In this document: positions 26,082 through 34,421 of the stretch, piece by piece
Numbering within the stretch: the stretch's first letter is position 1
Layout of the letters: the number at the start of each line of letters is the position of its first letter
From: Candidatus Omnitrophota bacterium
GTDB lineage: Bacteria; Omnitrophota; Gorgyraeia; Zapsychrales; Zapsychraceae
NCBI GenBank assembly: GCA_020632495.1
Contig: JACKFL010000005.1
Span: forward strand, 1,674,001-1,738,000
Reading direction: 5' to 3'
Length of the DNA: 64,000 nt
The notes under the pieces: generated by a model
What the model saw: the letters and a program-made list of their open reading frames with translations, nothing else
What the model was told of the DNA's origin: nothing
Database searches by the model: none
Made by a program: the position numbers and the translations under genes

Positions 26082-26103
26082 CCGGGAAAATTCCGATGAA
26101 TAT

Positions 26104-26133
26104 CTGCCACAGGATTTCATTCAATGCTATAAT
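26104..26133 (+). promoter_or_regulatory. Predicted extended -10 promoter for the YwqK-like gene
   Basis: TGC-TATAAT with a perfect -10 (26128-26133) and a weak -35 CTGCCA (26104-26109) at 18 nt. A ribosome site, TTGAGGT, lies downstream before the ATG at 26157. Confidence 0.55.
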
Positions 26134-26156
26134 TGCAATGATCTTGAGGTATATGC

Positions 26157-27104
26157 ATGATGAAAAAGTGTGCGCTCATCGGCGGAATGATCCTGATGTG
26201 TTTAGCCGGCCCGTCGCCGGCCGCTGATCTGCCGGAGAAGGTGCCGGACGGTCTTTATCAAGAGTTTTATGCCACAGGCGAGTTAAAACGGCTACTCACA
26301 TACAAAGACGGTATCCCAAACGGGCCGTTCAACATTTATTTCAAGAGCGGCGTCTTGCAAGGCGAAGGGTTGTATCTCGACGGCAAGATGCAGGGTATCG
26401 CCCGGGGGTATTACGCGGACAGCACCCGGAAGATTGAAGCTGAGTACGATAACGGACAACTCCACGGTTTGATCCGGACGTTCGATCCGGACGGGAGGCT
26501 GGTCAGTGAAGCGCGTTATAAACGCGGCAAGCTGGACGGTCTCAGTATTGATTACCGTCCCAACGGGCTGCCGTTATTCGTTCGCAATTATGCGGACGGG
26601 ATACAGCAGGGTACGTCCCGAGAATATTCGCCGACGGGTGTGGTGGTGCGCGAGGCGGATTATACAAGCGGCATTCAGAAGGGCCTGGTTCGCGAATTCG
26701 ACCTCGAAGGAAATATGGTCAAGTCCTATGAAGCCTATGACGGAACGGCCGACGGACTTTGCCGGAATTTTTATCCCTCCGGGGAACTGCGCAGCAAAGC
26801 CACCCTGACGGAAGGCGAGATGTGGAACACCGAATACATCGAGTATTATCCGTCGGGTACATTGAAGCAGAAATATCAGGTGATGCGCGGCCGGCGGGAA
26901 GGGCTGTTCCAGGAATTTCATGAAAACGGAAATCTCAAGACGGCCGGGCAGTTTATGAACAACCGCCGCGAGGGCCTGTTTAAACTGTATAGCGCCGACG
27001 GTCATTTGCTCAGCGAGATTGACTACCGCGAAGGAAACCAGCAGCTGACCCGGGTTTACGATCAATCGGGCCGGTTGATCGACGAAAAGAAAGGCCAGCA
27101 ATGA
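26157..27104 (+). CDS. Secreted YwqK/MORN-type repeat protein
   Basis: 315 residues with a signal peptide (about 1-23, ending SPAAD). The mature protein is built of about 11 repeats of roughly 23 residues with the pattern [YF]xxxGxLkxxxxYxxGxxxGxxxxY (for example GLYQEFYATGELKRLLTYKD), the beta-hairpin repeat of YwqK-type proteins, related to MORN repeats. YwqK is the antitoxin partner of YwqJ in Bacillus, but most homologues are secreted proteins of unknown role. No toxin gene is adjacent, so a toxin-antitoxin role is not supported here. It overlaps the next gene by 4 nt (ATGA). Confidence 0.8.
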   Translation: MMKKCALIGGMILMCLAGPSPAADLPEKVPDGLYQEFYATGELKRLLTYKDGIPNGPFNIYFKSGVLQGEGLYLDGKMQGIARGYYADSTRKIEAEYDNGQLHGLIRTFDPDGRLVSEARYKRGKLDGLSIDYRPNGLPLFVRNYADGIQQGTSREYSPTGVVVREADYTSGIQKGLVREFDLEGNMVKSYEAYDGTADGLCRNFYPSGELRSKATLTEGEMWNTEYIEYYPSGTLKQKYQVMRGRREGLFQEFHENGNLKTAGQFMNNRREGLFKLYSADGHLLSEIDYREGNQQLTRVYDQSGRLIDEKKGQQ

Positions 27105-27745
27105 CCGAAATAATTATTATCGGCGTCATCATGTTCTTTATCGGCGGCATCATGTGGTTGAATACGGGATCGCCTTCCAAAAAGAAGTCGCGGGAAGATT
27201 TGCTGAAAGACCTGGCACGTGTGCTTGATGGAAATCTGGAACCGCTGGAAAATTTTGAGAATTCCTACCGGATTTCCTTTGTGTTCGAAGGTTATACCTT
27301 TCGGTATGAAGATGTCGAATCGATGGGGTTCAAAGACAAGATTTACAAATCGTATTTGAAGATCGATACGGATACCAAGCTGAGCCTGATCTTTGGGGAA
27401 AAGCAGCGGACCAAGCTCATTGAACACGCCAAGAGCCACAGTCACGGCATTGTGAGGCTGCCAAAGGCCTTTTCGGAATTTGGGGCGACAAGTAACAACG
27501 CGTCCCTGGCGCAGGCCTTTATGGATGATGCCAGGATTATCAAGATTTTTAAGAAGTTTGCCGGCTTCGATCCCTGGGGAAAGCCCCGAATGCTCATGCG
27601 GGTTTCTGAAGGGACGATTGTCCTCACCTTTGACTCGGAAGCGGGAGGATTGCATAAGCCGATGCGATATGTAACCGAAACGTCGATCATTGAAGAATAC
27701 CTAGATCAGTTGATCGTGCTGGTCAAGCGACTCGAGTCCCTTTAG
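27101..27745 (+). CDS. Single-pass membrane protein of unknown function
   Basis: 214 residues. One N-terminal transmembrane helix (about 3-20, IIIIGVIMFFIGGIMWL), then a Lys-rich stretch and an apparently globular alpha/beta domain containing FVFEGYTFRYEDVE and a C-terminal helix. No family recognised. Translationally coupled to the YwqK-like gene (ATGA overlap), so the two probably work together at the membrane. It is followed by the CIRCE-controlled hrcA promoter. Confidence 0.75.
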   Translation: MTEIIIIGVIMFFIGGIMWLNTGSPSKKKSREDLLKDLARVLDGNLEPLENFENSYRISFVFEGYTFRYEDVESMGFKDKIYKSYLKIDTDTKLSLIFGEKQRTKLIEHAKSHSHGIVRLPKAFSEFGATSNNASLAQAFMDDARIIKIFKKFAGFDPWGKPRMLMRVSEGTIVLTFDSEAGGLHKPMRYVTETSIIEEYLDQLIVLVKRLESL

Positions 27746-27802
27746 TCGTAACCCCTTGTAAACCATTACACAGCAGTATCTAAGGAAGTATTTGGGGGGC
27801 GG

Positions 27803-27830
27803 TTGACAACCCCGGTTATTTTGTTATAAT
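27803..27830 (+). promoter_or_regulatory. Sigma70 promoter of the hrcA-grpE-dnaK-dnaJ operon
   Basis: Consensus TTGACA (27803-27808), 16-nt spacer, consensus TATAAT (27825-27830). The predicted start site, near 27837, falls at the first base of the CIRCE element, the classic arrangement for HrcA repression. Confidence 0.85.
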
Positions 27831-27836
27831 ACGCGA

Positions 27837-27863
27837 TTAGCATTCATGTGGCATGAGTGCTAA
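27837..27863 (+). promoter_or_regulatory. CIRCE operator of the hrcA-dnaK operon
   Basis: TTAGCATTC-N9-GAGTGCTAA: the right arm is perfect, the left arm has one mismatch (T for C), and the spacer is 9 nt. It overlaps the predicted transcription start. An upstream in-frame ATG at 27857 lies inside this element and is therefore not the likely hrcA start. Confidence 0.93.
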
Positions 27864-27907
27864 TTTTGATCACAAGTCAAAATCAAGTATTAGCAGAGGT
27901 TTTCATC

Positions 27908-28645
27908 ATGGTGTTATCCAAAGAAGAAGTTCAGCTTCGCAAGGACATGATCCTGGCCCTCACGATCGGTCACTATATCCAGACTGTGACCCCGGTGAGT
28001 TCCAGTTTCGTGGCCAAGGTCTATCCGACGGGGCTGAGTTCGGCGACGGTGCGCAATATATTCAAGGAGCTTGAGGATCAAGGGTATCTGACGCATCCGC
28101 ACACATCTGCCGGGAGAATCCCCACGCAGAAGGGTTACCGCTATTATGTGGACCATTTGATGAAGGAAATTCACATCTTGGAAGCCGAGAGGCTTCGTAT
28201 TGAGAAGGAGTACCGGACGCAAAGCATGGAGCTGGAGAATCTGCTCGACCGCACATCCCGCGAATTGTCGGACTTGACGAATTACACCAGCATTATCTCG
28301 GTGGACGGCCAGGAGCATCACATTTTCCTGCGCGGGGCGAATCACGTTGTCCAGTATCCTGACTTCCATGACGTCGCGAAAATACAGGATATCCTGCGCG
28401 CCCTTGATGAAAAGGAACGGTTGCTGCAGTTTATCAATCAGCAGTTACGTGAAAAGATTAATATTTATATCGGCCAAGAGATTGCGCTGCGCGAGATGAA
28501 ACACTGCTCGCTGGTTATTTCCGCCTATAAGACCAAAAAGGGGCCGACCGGCCGGATGGCCATTCTCGGACCGACCCGCATGGATTACGGCCGGGTGGTC
28601 TCGGCGCTGGAATATTTCTCCGAATTGATTGAAGACATAACCTAG
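27908..28645 (+). CDS. hrcA: Heat-inducible transcription repressor HrcA, compact form
   Basis: 245 residues from ATG 27908, preceded by AGAGG. Family members are usually about 340. The N-terminal winged helix is complete (SSATVRNIFKELEDQGYLTHPHTSAGRIP). The C-terminal GAF-like part is recognisable from FLRGANHVVQYPDF to GPTRMDYGRVVSALEYFSELI. The stretch that normally lies between the LTNYT motif and the FL.G motif, about 95 residues including the dimerisation insert, is missing: LSDLTNYTSII runs almost directly into EHHIFLRG. The frame is unbroken, so this is a shorter variant rather than a frameshift. It represses its own operon and, by the second CIRCE, hsp20-clpB. GroE normally assists HrcA folding; groE is not in the window. 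Confidence 0.9.
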   Translation: MVLSKEEVQLRKDMILALTIGHYIQTVTPVSSSFVAKVYPTGLSSATVRNIFKELEDQGYLTHPHTSAGRIPTQKGYRYYVDHLMKEIHILEAERLRIEKEYRTQSMELENLLDRTSRELSDLTNYTSIISVDGQEHHIFLRGANHVVQYPDFHDVAKIQDILRALDEKERLLQFINQQLREKINIYIGQEIALREMKHCSLVISAYKTKKGPTGRMAILGPTRMDYGRVVSALEYFSELIEDIT

Positions 28646-28646
28646 G

Positions 28647-29270
28647 GTGATGACCATGAAAGACACAAGTACCGAAGAAGAACTGCCCCGCGAAGCCGGT
28701 GCGGAAACGGACGCGCCCGGGGAAGACTCGATGGATGACGGCGCTCAAGCTGCTACCGCCGCGGCCGAGTCGTCCAAAAAGAAGGTCAAAGACAAGACTA
28801 TCAAGATCAAGCAGTCGGAATACGACCGGCTGGTGGACGAGGCCGCGACCAACAAGGACAAATACGTCCGGTTATTCGCTGAGTTCGACAATGCCCGCAA
28901 GCGCATGGAGCGGGAAAAAATGGAGTTTGCCAAGTACGCCAACGAGGAAATCCTTGTCGATCTGCTCGGCCTTTTCGACAACCTGGAGCGGTCATTGCAT
29001 TATGCGCGGGAGCACAAGATGGAGAATTTAACCAAAGGCCTTGAGATGGTGATTAAAGAGGCCAAGGAAATCCTGCGTAAGTACGGCGTCGAACCGATCG
29101 AGGCCGAAGGGAAGGTTTTTGATCCGCACCGTCACGAAATCCTGATGCAGGAGGATAACGATGAGTTGGAGGAGGGCACCGTCCTGCAGGAACTTCAAAA
29201 AGGGTATATGATGGGCGAAAAGGTCATCCGTACCACCAAGGTAAAAGTTTCGACGAAGTCGTCGGATTAA
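28647..29270 (+). CDS. grpE: Nucleotide exchange factor GrpE
   Basis: 207 residues. An acidic, disordered N-terminus (about 1-45), a long coiled-coil helix (about 55-110), and the C-terminal beta domain with the GrpE signature (GVEPIEAEGKVFDPHRHEIL and then LQEL.KGYMMGEKVIR.TKV). It releases ADP from DnaK. The start could be ATG 28647 or ATG 28656. It begins 1 nt after the hrcA stop, in the standard hrcA-grpE-dnaK order. Confidence 0.96.
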   Translation: MMTMKDTSTEEELPREAGAETDAPGEDSMDDGAQAATAAAESSKKKVKDKTIKIKQSEYDRLVDEAATNKDKYVRLFAEFDNARKRMEREKMEFAKYANEEILVDLLGLFDNLERSLHYAREHKMENLTKGLEMVIKEAKEILRKYGVEPIEAEGKVFDPHRHEILMQEDNDELEEGTVLQELQKGYMMGEKVIRTTKVKVSTKSSD

Positions 29271-29295
29271 GATATCGAATGGAGGAGGTAATATC

Positions 29296-31233
29296 ATGGC
29301 AAAAGCAATCGGAATCGATTTAGGAACATCAAACTCGGCCGCCGCTGTTTTGGAGGGTGGACGACCCACAATTATCCCGTCCGCCGAAGGTGCGGGCGTG
29401 GCCTCGGGCAAGGCGTTTCCCTCGTTTGTGGCCTTTACCAAGGACGGCGAGCGGCTCGTCGGGGAACCGGCCCGCCGGCAGGCCCCTGTTAATCCCAAGG
29501 GTACTATCTACGCCGCAAAGAGAAAAATGGGGACTGGTCACAAATTTGAGGTGGCCGGCAAAGAATTCACGCCGCAACAGATCAGCGCTTTTATTCTGCA
29601 AAAGATCAAGGCCGACGCCGAGAAGTTTCTCGGAGACACCGTCGATGAAGCGGTTATCACCGTGCCGGCGTACTTCAATGACAACCAGCGTCAGGCGACC
29701 AAGGACGCCGGGGAGATCGCGGGCCTGAAGGTCCTGCGGATCATCAACGAGCCCACCGCCGCCTGTCTCGCCTACGGTCTGGACAAGGCCGGTAAGGAAC
29801 AGAAGATCATGGTCTTCGACTTCGGCGGCGGAACGCTTGACGTCACCATCCTGGAAATGGGTTGGGATTCCGAACAGGAAGCGGCAACGTTTGAGGTCCT
29901 CTCGACCAGTGGGGACAATCACCTCGGTGGGACAGATATGGATAATGTCCTGATCGACTATATTTGCGAAGAGTTCCAGAAGGAAAGCGGCATTGACCTG
30001 AAGAAGGAAAAGATGTCTTTCCAACGCCTGCGCGAAGCCGCCGAAAAGGCCAAAGTGGAACTCTCCAGTACCATTTCGACCGAGGTCAACCTGCCTTACA
30101 TCGCGGCCACCGAGGCCGGTCCCGTCAATTTGACGCAGACGATCGACCGCGCCAAGCTGGAGAGCCTGGTGGGTTCTATTGTCGAACAGTGCAAAGGACC
30201 GATTCAGCAGGCAATCCGTGATGCCAGCGAAAAGCTTGGCGAGGACGTCAATGTCGACAAGGTCATTCTTGTCGGCGGACCGACCCGTATGCCGATCGTT
30301 CAGGAATTTGTGGAGAAGCAAGTCGGGAAGAAGATCGAGCGCGGCATCGACCCGATGGAATGTGTCGCGCTGGGCGCATCGGTTCAGGCCGGTATCGTGA
30401 AGGGGGACGCTAAGGAAGTCCTGTTACTGGACGTCACGCCGCTGACCCTCGGCATCGAGACCATGGGCGGTGTGATGACCAAATTGATCGAACGTAACAC
30501 GACGATCCCTGTCAAGAAGAGCCAGGTGTTTTCGACGGCCGAAGACAATCAGTCCGCGGTCACGATCCGCGTCTTACAGGGGGAACGCCAGATGGCGGGA
30601 GACAATACCGAATTGGGGCGTTTCGATTTGGTCGGAATCCCTCCGGCCCCCCGCGGCATGCCGCAGATCGAGGTGACTTTTGACATTGATACCGACGGTA
30701 TCGTGCACGTCACCGCCAAAGATAAGGGGACCGGCAAAGAGCAATCCATCCGAATCACGGCGCCGACCAAGCTCTCCGATGACGAGATCGAAAAGATGGT
30801 CAAGGAAGCTGAAAAGTATGCCGAAGAGGACAAGAAGAAAAAAGAACTGGTCGAAACCGTCAACGAAGCCAATACCTTGGTATACGCCACGGAAAAGTCG
30901 CTGAAGGAATACGGCGACAAGATCTCCGCCGGTGACAAGACGAACATCGAGGCGGAGATGGACAAGCTGAAGAAGGCCATTGAGTCCAAGGACGTGGCGG
31001 CTATTAAGAGCGCTCAGGAATCCTTGGCCAAGGTCAGCCAGAAGCTGGGCGAAGAGGTCTATAAAGCCAGTCAACAGGCCGAACAGACCGCCGGCGCCGG
31101 CGCAGCCGGAGCCGCGGGTCAGGGAAGTGCCGCGGCGGGCGGAGCCCAACCGGGCGGGGGGCAGTCATCCTCGGCCGGCGGGGACAAGGATGATGTCATC
31201 GACGCCGACTTCAAGGCGGAAGACGACAAGTAA
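29296..31233 (+). CDS. dnaK: Molecular chaperone DnaK (Hsp70)
   Basis: 645 residues. Actin-like ATPase domain with phosphate 1 motif GIDLGTSNSAAAV (most DnaK have GIDLGTTNS), FDFGGGTLDVTIL, and VGGPTRMPIV, then the substrate domain (about 390-500) and a helical lid. A Gly/Ala-rich linker leads to the C-terminal DDVIDADFKAEDDK, close to the EEVD-like tail of bacterial DnaK. A strong ribosome site (GGAGGAGG) explains high expression. It is the central chaperone of the operon, a partner of DnaJ, GrpE and ClpB, and a likely HspR co-repressor by analogy. Confidence 0.98.
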   Translation: MAKAIGIDLGTSNSAAAVLEGGRPTIIPSAEGAGVASGKAFPSFVAFTKDGERLVGEPARRQAPVNPKGTIYAAKRKMGTGHKFEVAGKEFTPQQISAFILQKIKADAEKFLGDTVDEAVITVPAYFNDNQRQATKDAGEIAGLKVLRIINEPTAACLAYGLDKAGKEQKIMVFDFGGGTLDVTILEMGWDSEQEAATFEVLSTSGDNHLGGTDMDNVLIDYICEEFQKESGIDLKKEKMSFQRLREAAEKAKVELSSTISTEVNLPYIAATEAGPVNLTQTIDRAKLESLVGSIVEQCKGPIQQAIRDASEKLGEDVNVDKVILVGGPTRMPIVQEFVEKQVGKKIERGIDPMECVALGASVQAGIVKGDAKEVLLLDVTPLTLGIETMGGVMTKLIERNTTIPVKKSQVFSTAEDNQSAVTIRVLQGERQMAGDNTELGRFDLVGIPPAPRGMPQIEVTFDIDTDGIVHVTAKDKGTGKEQSIRITAPTKLSDDEIEKMVKEAEKYAEEDKKKKELVETVNEANTLVYATEKSLKEYGDKISAGDKTNIEAEMDKLKKAIESKDVAAIKSAQESLAKVSQKLGEEVYKASQQAEQTAGAGAAGAAGQGSAAAGGAQPGGGQSSSAGGDKDDVIDADFKAEDDK

Positions 31234-31289
31234 GCCGGTCCAATTATGACCACAAGATCCAATTTTCACCCCGAAGGGATGGCAGATCA

Positions 31290-32408
31290 ATGAAGAAGGA
31301 TTACTATGAAATCTTGGGAGTCGCCAAGGACGCGTCGGTACAGGATATCAAGAAAAAGTACCGTTCTCTGGCGCTGAAGTACCATCCCGACCGGGTGGAA
31401 GAATCCAAGAAGGCCGAGTCTGAAGAGAAATTCAAGGAAATCTCCGAGGCCTACGGTGTTCTTTCCGATCCCAAAAAGCGCAAGCTTTACGATCAGTACG
31501 GGCATGCCGGTATCGATCAGAATTATTCCGCAGAGGACATCTTCAGGGGGGCCGACTTCGGCGATCTCGGAGATATCTTCAGCCAGTTTTTCGGCGGTGG
31601 CGGCTTCGGTGATATCTTCGGCGGCGGCGGGGGGCGCCGTTTTGACCGGGGCGCGGATATCCAGTATGAAGTGGAAATCACGCTGGAGGAAGCCTACCAT
31701 GGCGTGAAGAAAAAGATCCGGGTCCCCCGGCATGAGCATTGTACCGACTGTAAAGGAACCGGTGCCAAGGACGGGACCAGTCTCAAGACTTGTTCCGCCT
31801 GCGGCGGTGCCGGGCACGTGACGGTCTCCAGCGGATTCTTCCGCATGCAGCAGACCTGCCATCAATGCCGCGGGGCTGGCAAGCAGATCCTGGAGACCTG
31901 TCCGACCTGCCACGGACAGGGACGGGTCAGGGTTACCCGCAATATTGACGTGAATATCCCGGCCGGAGTTGATAACTCTTCGCGGCTGCGGGTGCAAAAC
32001 GAAGGGGAGGGCGGCCGCGACGGCCGCGGCGACCTGTACCTGTACATGCACATCCTGCCGCACGACGTCTTTAGGCGCGATCATAATGACATCTATCTTG
32101 AGCAGCCGGTCAGTTTCGTCAAAGCGGCGCTGGGATCGGAAGTATCCGTGCCGACTTTGGACGGGAATGTCAGCATGAAGGTCCCGGCCGGAACTCAGAG
32201 CGGAAAAGTCTTCCGATTAAAAGGGAAGGGGATGCCGGACCTGCGCACCGGGCATTGCGGCGACATGTATGTCAAGGCGATGATCCAGGTTCCCAAGAAA
32301 TTGAGTGCCGAACAGCGCAAACTGCTGGAGGATTTCGCACGTCTCAGCGGTGAGTCCATCGATAAAACCGAGACGATCAAGGACAAGATCAAGAAGGTCT
32401 TCAAGTAA
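31290..32408 (+). CDS. dnaJ: Co-chaperone DnaJ (Hsp40)
   Basis: 372 residues. J domain about 1-70 with HPD (YHPDR), a G/F-rich region (about 75-125, FFGGGGFGDIFGGGGG), four CxxCxGxG zinc motifs (CTDCKGTG, CSACGGAG, CHQCRGAG, CPTCHGQG) and two C-terminal beta domains. It delivers substrates to DnaK and stimulates its ATPase. It lies 56 nt after dnaK in the same operon. Confidence 0.98.
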   Translation: MKKDYYEILGVAKDASVQDIKKKYRSLALKYHPDRVEESKKAESEEKFKEISEAYGVLSDPKKRKLYDQYGHAGIDQNYSAEDIFRGADFGDLGDIFSQFFGGGGFGDIFGGGGGRRFDRGADIQYEVEITLEEAYHGVKKKIRVPRHEHCTDCKGTGAKDGTSLKTCSACGGAGHVTVSSGFFRMQQTCHQCRGAGKQILETCPTCHGQGRVRVTRNIDVNIPAGVDNSSRLRVQNEGEGGRDGRGDLYLYMHILPHDVFRRDHNDIYLEQPVSFVKAALGSEVSVPTLDGNVSMKVPAGTQSGKVFRLKGKGMPDLRTGHCGDMYVKAMIQVPKKLSAEQRKLLEDFARLSGESIDKTETIKDKIKKVFK

Positions 32409-32418
32409 AGGAACAGCT

Positions 32419-32721
32419 ATGCCGACATATCAGTACGAATGCGAGAATTGCGGCCACGCCCTGGAGCAGTGGCAGTCCATGACCGACAAAAAACTGCGTA
32501 AATGCCCTGCCTGCGGGAAGTTAAAGCTCCAGCGCCTGATCGGAACCGGAGGCGGGATTATTTTTAAAGGGACCGGATTTTACGAAACCGACTTCAAGAC
32601 CAAGTCCGCCCCCAGCCAGGGCGCAGAGGCCCCGGCAAAGGCATCCGATACCTCCACCGCAACCCCTTCCAAATCAGATAGTTCCAGCAAAGATGCCAAA
32701 GCGGCCCAGAGCGACGCTTGA
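32419..32721 (+). CDS. FmdB-family zinc-ribbon protein
   Basis: 100 residues from ATG 32419, with AAAGGAAC just upstream. The first 55 residues are a zinc ribbon: MPTYQYECENCGH, then KCPACGK, and the GGGIIFKGTGFYETD block typical of FmdB/CxxC_CxxC_SSSS regulators. The tail is Ala/Ser/Lys-rich and disordered. FmdB proteins are thought to be regulatory, but their exact role is unknown. It lies 10 nt after dnaJ, so it is likely co-transcribed with the chaperones. Confidence 0.88.
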   Translation: MPTYQYECENCGHALEQWQSMTDKKLRKCPACGKLKLQRLIGTGGGIIFKGTGFYETDFKTKSAPSQGAEAPAKASDTSTATPSKSDSSSKDAKAAQSDA

Positions 32722-32742
32722 AGCCGTCGGGACGGCGAATTC

Positions 32743-33120
32743 ATGAATTTGATAAGATTTTGGTTTCCAGTATTGGTCTATTCTGGTATTATTTTCTATG
32801 TGTCCTCATTGGAATCCGTTGAGACGCCGCAATCCATACCGCATTTTGACAAGGCATGTCACCTAGCCGAGTATGGTCTATTTGGTCTGTTACTTGCCAG
32901 GGCCATCAGCCACTCCGTAACTAGAATAGACCGAGCCACTTTGATTATCTGTACGGTCATCGGGGCCTTTTTGTACGGGCTTTCGGATGAATTCCATCAA
33001 TCTTTTGTGCCGGGCCGTACTACGGACGTGATGGATCTGGCGGCCGACACCGTCGGCGGATTGCTGGGGGCATTGACATATATTTTCATCGATAACATTA
33101 TCACCAAGCGAAAAGATTAA
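32743..33120 (+). CDS. VanZ-like family membrane protein
   Basis: 125 residues with about four hydrophobic segments. Contains the VanZ-like features F(D)KACHLAEYGLFGLLLARA and the LSDEFHQSFVPGRTTDVMDLAADTVGG block, in which D..HQ..VPGR is the family signature. VanZ itself gives low-level teicoplanin resistance; the widespread short homologues are of unknown function. It ends 2 nt before the next gene. Confidence 0.85.
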   Translation: MNLIRFWFPVLVYSGIIFYVSSLESVETPQSIPHFDKACHLAEYGLFGLLLARAISHSVTRIDRATLIICTVIGAFLYGLSDEFHQSFVPGRTTDVMDLAADTVGGLLGALTYIFIDNIITKRKD

Positions 33121-33122
33121 AT

Positions 33123-34388
33123 ATGCCAGGCATTAAACCGTTTCAAGCGTATTACTACAACAAGGACAAGGTGAAGGACTTTGCGCTGGTTATCGCCCCG
33201 CCGTACGATGTAATTTCGGCGGATAGACAGCAGGAGCTGCACAACCTCAGCCCCTATAATTTCACCCACATCGATCTCGCCAAGGATCTTCCTGAGGACA
33301 ACGCCGAAAATAATAAATATAAACGGGCCGCGAAAACCTTCGACAAGTGGATCAAGGATGAGATTATGGTCAAGGACGACGGCCCGGCGATCTATTTTTA
33401 TAAGCAGGAGTTCAAGATCCTGGGAGAAAGACATTCCCGGCTCGGATTTATCGCCTTGCTGGAACTGCAAAACCCCAATGAATCCAAAGTTTATCCCCAT
33501 GAGAATACCCACCAGGACGCTATCGACGACCGCTTTGAGCTGACCAAATCGCTGGATGCCTATCTGAGCTCGATATTTGTATGTTATTCGGACGAACAGC
33601 GCAAGGTGGAAAAGATATTCACCAAACATATTCTGAGCAACGAACCGCTGGTAGATGTGGTGGATGAGTACGGGGTCCGCAACAAGCTGTGGAGTTTCAA
33701 GGATCAGGCGCTGATCGCCGAGATTCAGGATTCCCTGGTCGATCAGAACCTCTTTATCGCAGACGGACACCATCGCTTCAAGACCGCGAACGCGATCCGC
33801 GACCTGCGGGCCTCGCAGACGGATAACGTCACCGGGCTGGAGCCGTGGAATTACGTGATGACCTATTTCGCGAACCTGGACTCCCGGGATCTGCAGATTT
33901 TCCCGATGCATCGCATTATCCGCAAAGTCTCGAAAAAGATGGACTTCCTGGAAGAGTATTTCCGTATCGACAAGATCAAGGACGCCAACGAATTACAGAT
34001 CCTGCTGGCGCGTGCCGGACTGAACGAGCACGCCTTCGGTCTCTACACCCGCGAGGGGATCAAGTTGCTGCGCTTGAAGAACAAGCTGCTGATCGACGAG
34101 TTTATCAAGAAGGGTTCTAAGGAACTCAAGAGCCTCGACGCTAATATCTTGAAGTACTTTATTTTGGACAAATTAGGCGTTAAATCTGACGACATCATTT
34201 ACACCAAGGACGTGCAGGATGTCACCTCCATGGTGGATGACGGCACCGCCGACGCCGGGTTTGTACTCAATGCCGTTAAGATTAAGCAGTTGAAGGATAT
34301 TGCTCTCAACGGTGAGAAGATGCCGCCCAAGACCACCTATTTTTATCCCAAGGTCGTCTCCGGATTGACCGTCTACCGGATAGAGTAG
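33123..34388 (+). CDS. DUF1015 family protein
   Basis: 421 residues, the usual length. Family hallmarks: an N-terminal IAPPYDVIS motif (about 25-33), HENT (about 127), and IADGHHRFKTANAIRD (about 216-231). The function of DUF1015 is not established to my knowledge. Conserved Asp, His and Arg suggest an enzyme acting in the cytoplasm. It lies directly between a VanZ-like gene and accD, probably in one transcript; in the lineages I recall it is often a housekeeping neighbour. Confidence 0.85.
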   Translation: MPGIKPFQAYYYNKDKVKDFALVIAPPYDVISADRQQELHNLSPYNFTHIDLAKDLPEDNAENNKYKRAAKTFDKWIKDEIMVKDDGPAIYFYKQEFKILGERHSRLGFIALLELQNPNESKVYPHENTHQDAIDDRFELTKSLDAYLSSIFVCYSDEQRKVEKIFTKHILSNEPLVDVVDEYGVRNKLWSFKDQALIAEIQDSLVDQNLFIADGHHRFKTANAIRDLRASQTDNVTGLEPWNYVMTYFANLDSRDLQIFPMHRIIRKVSKKMDFLEEYFRIDKIKDANELQILLARAGLNEHAFGLYTREGIKLLRLKNKLLIDEFIKKGSKELKSLDANILKYFILDKLGVKSDDIIYTKDVQDVTSMVDDGTADAGFVLNAVKIKQLKDIALNGEKMPPKTTYFYPKVVSGLTVYRIE

Positions 34389-34421
34389 CTTGCCGAAACC
34401 GGCGGGCCGGGAGGGACACCC

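Noticed and set aside
27857..27907. hrcA start at the ATG 27857
   Set aside because: It lies inside the CIRCE operator at the predicted transcription start; ATG 27908 has a ribosome site and matches the family N-terminus.
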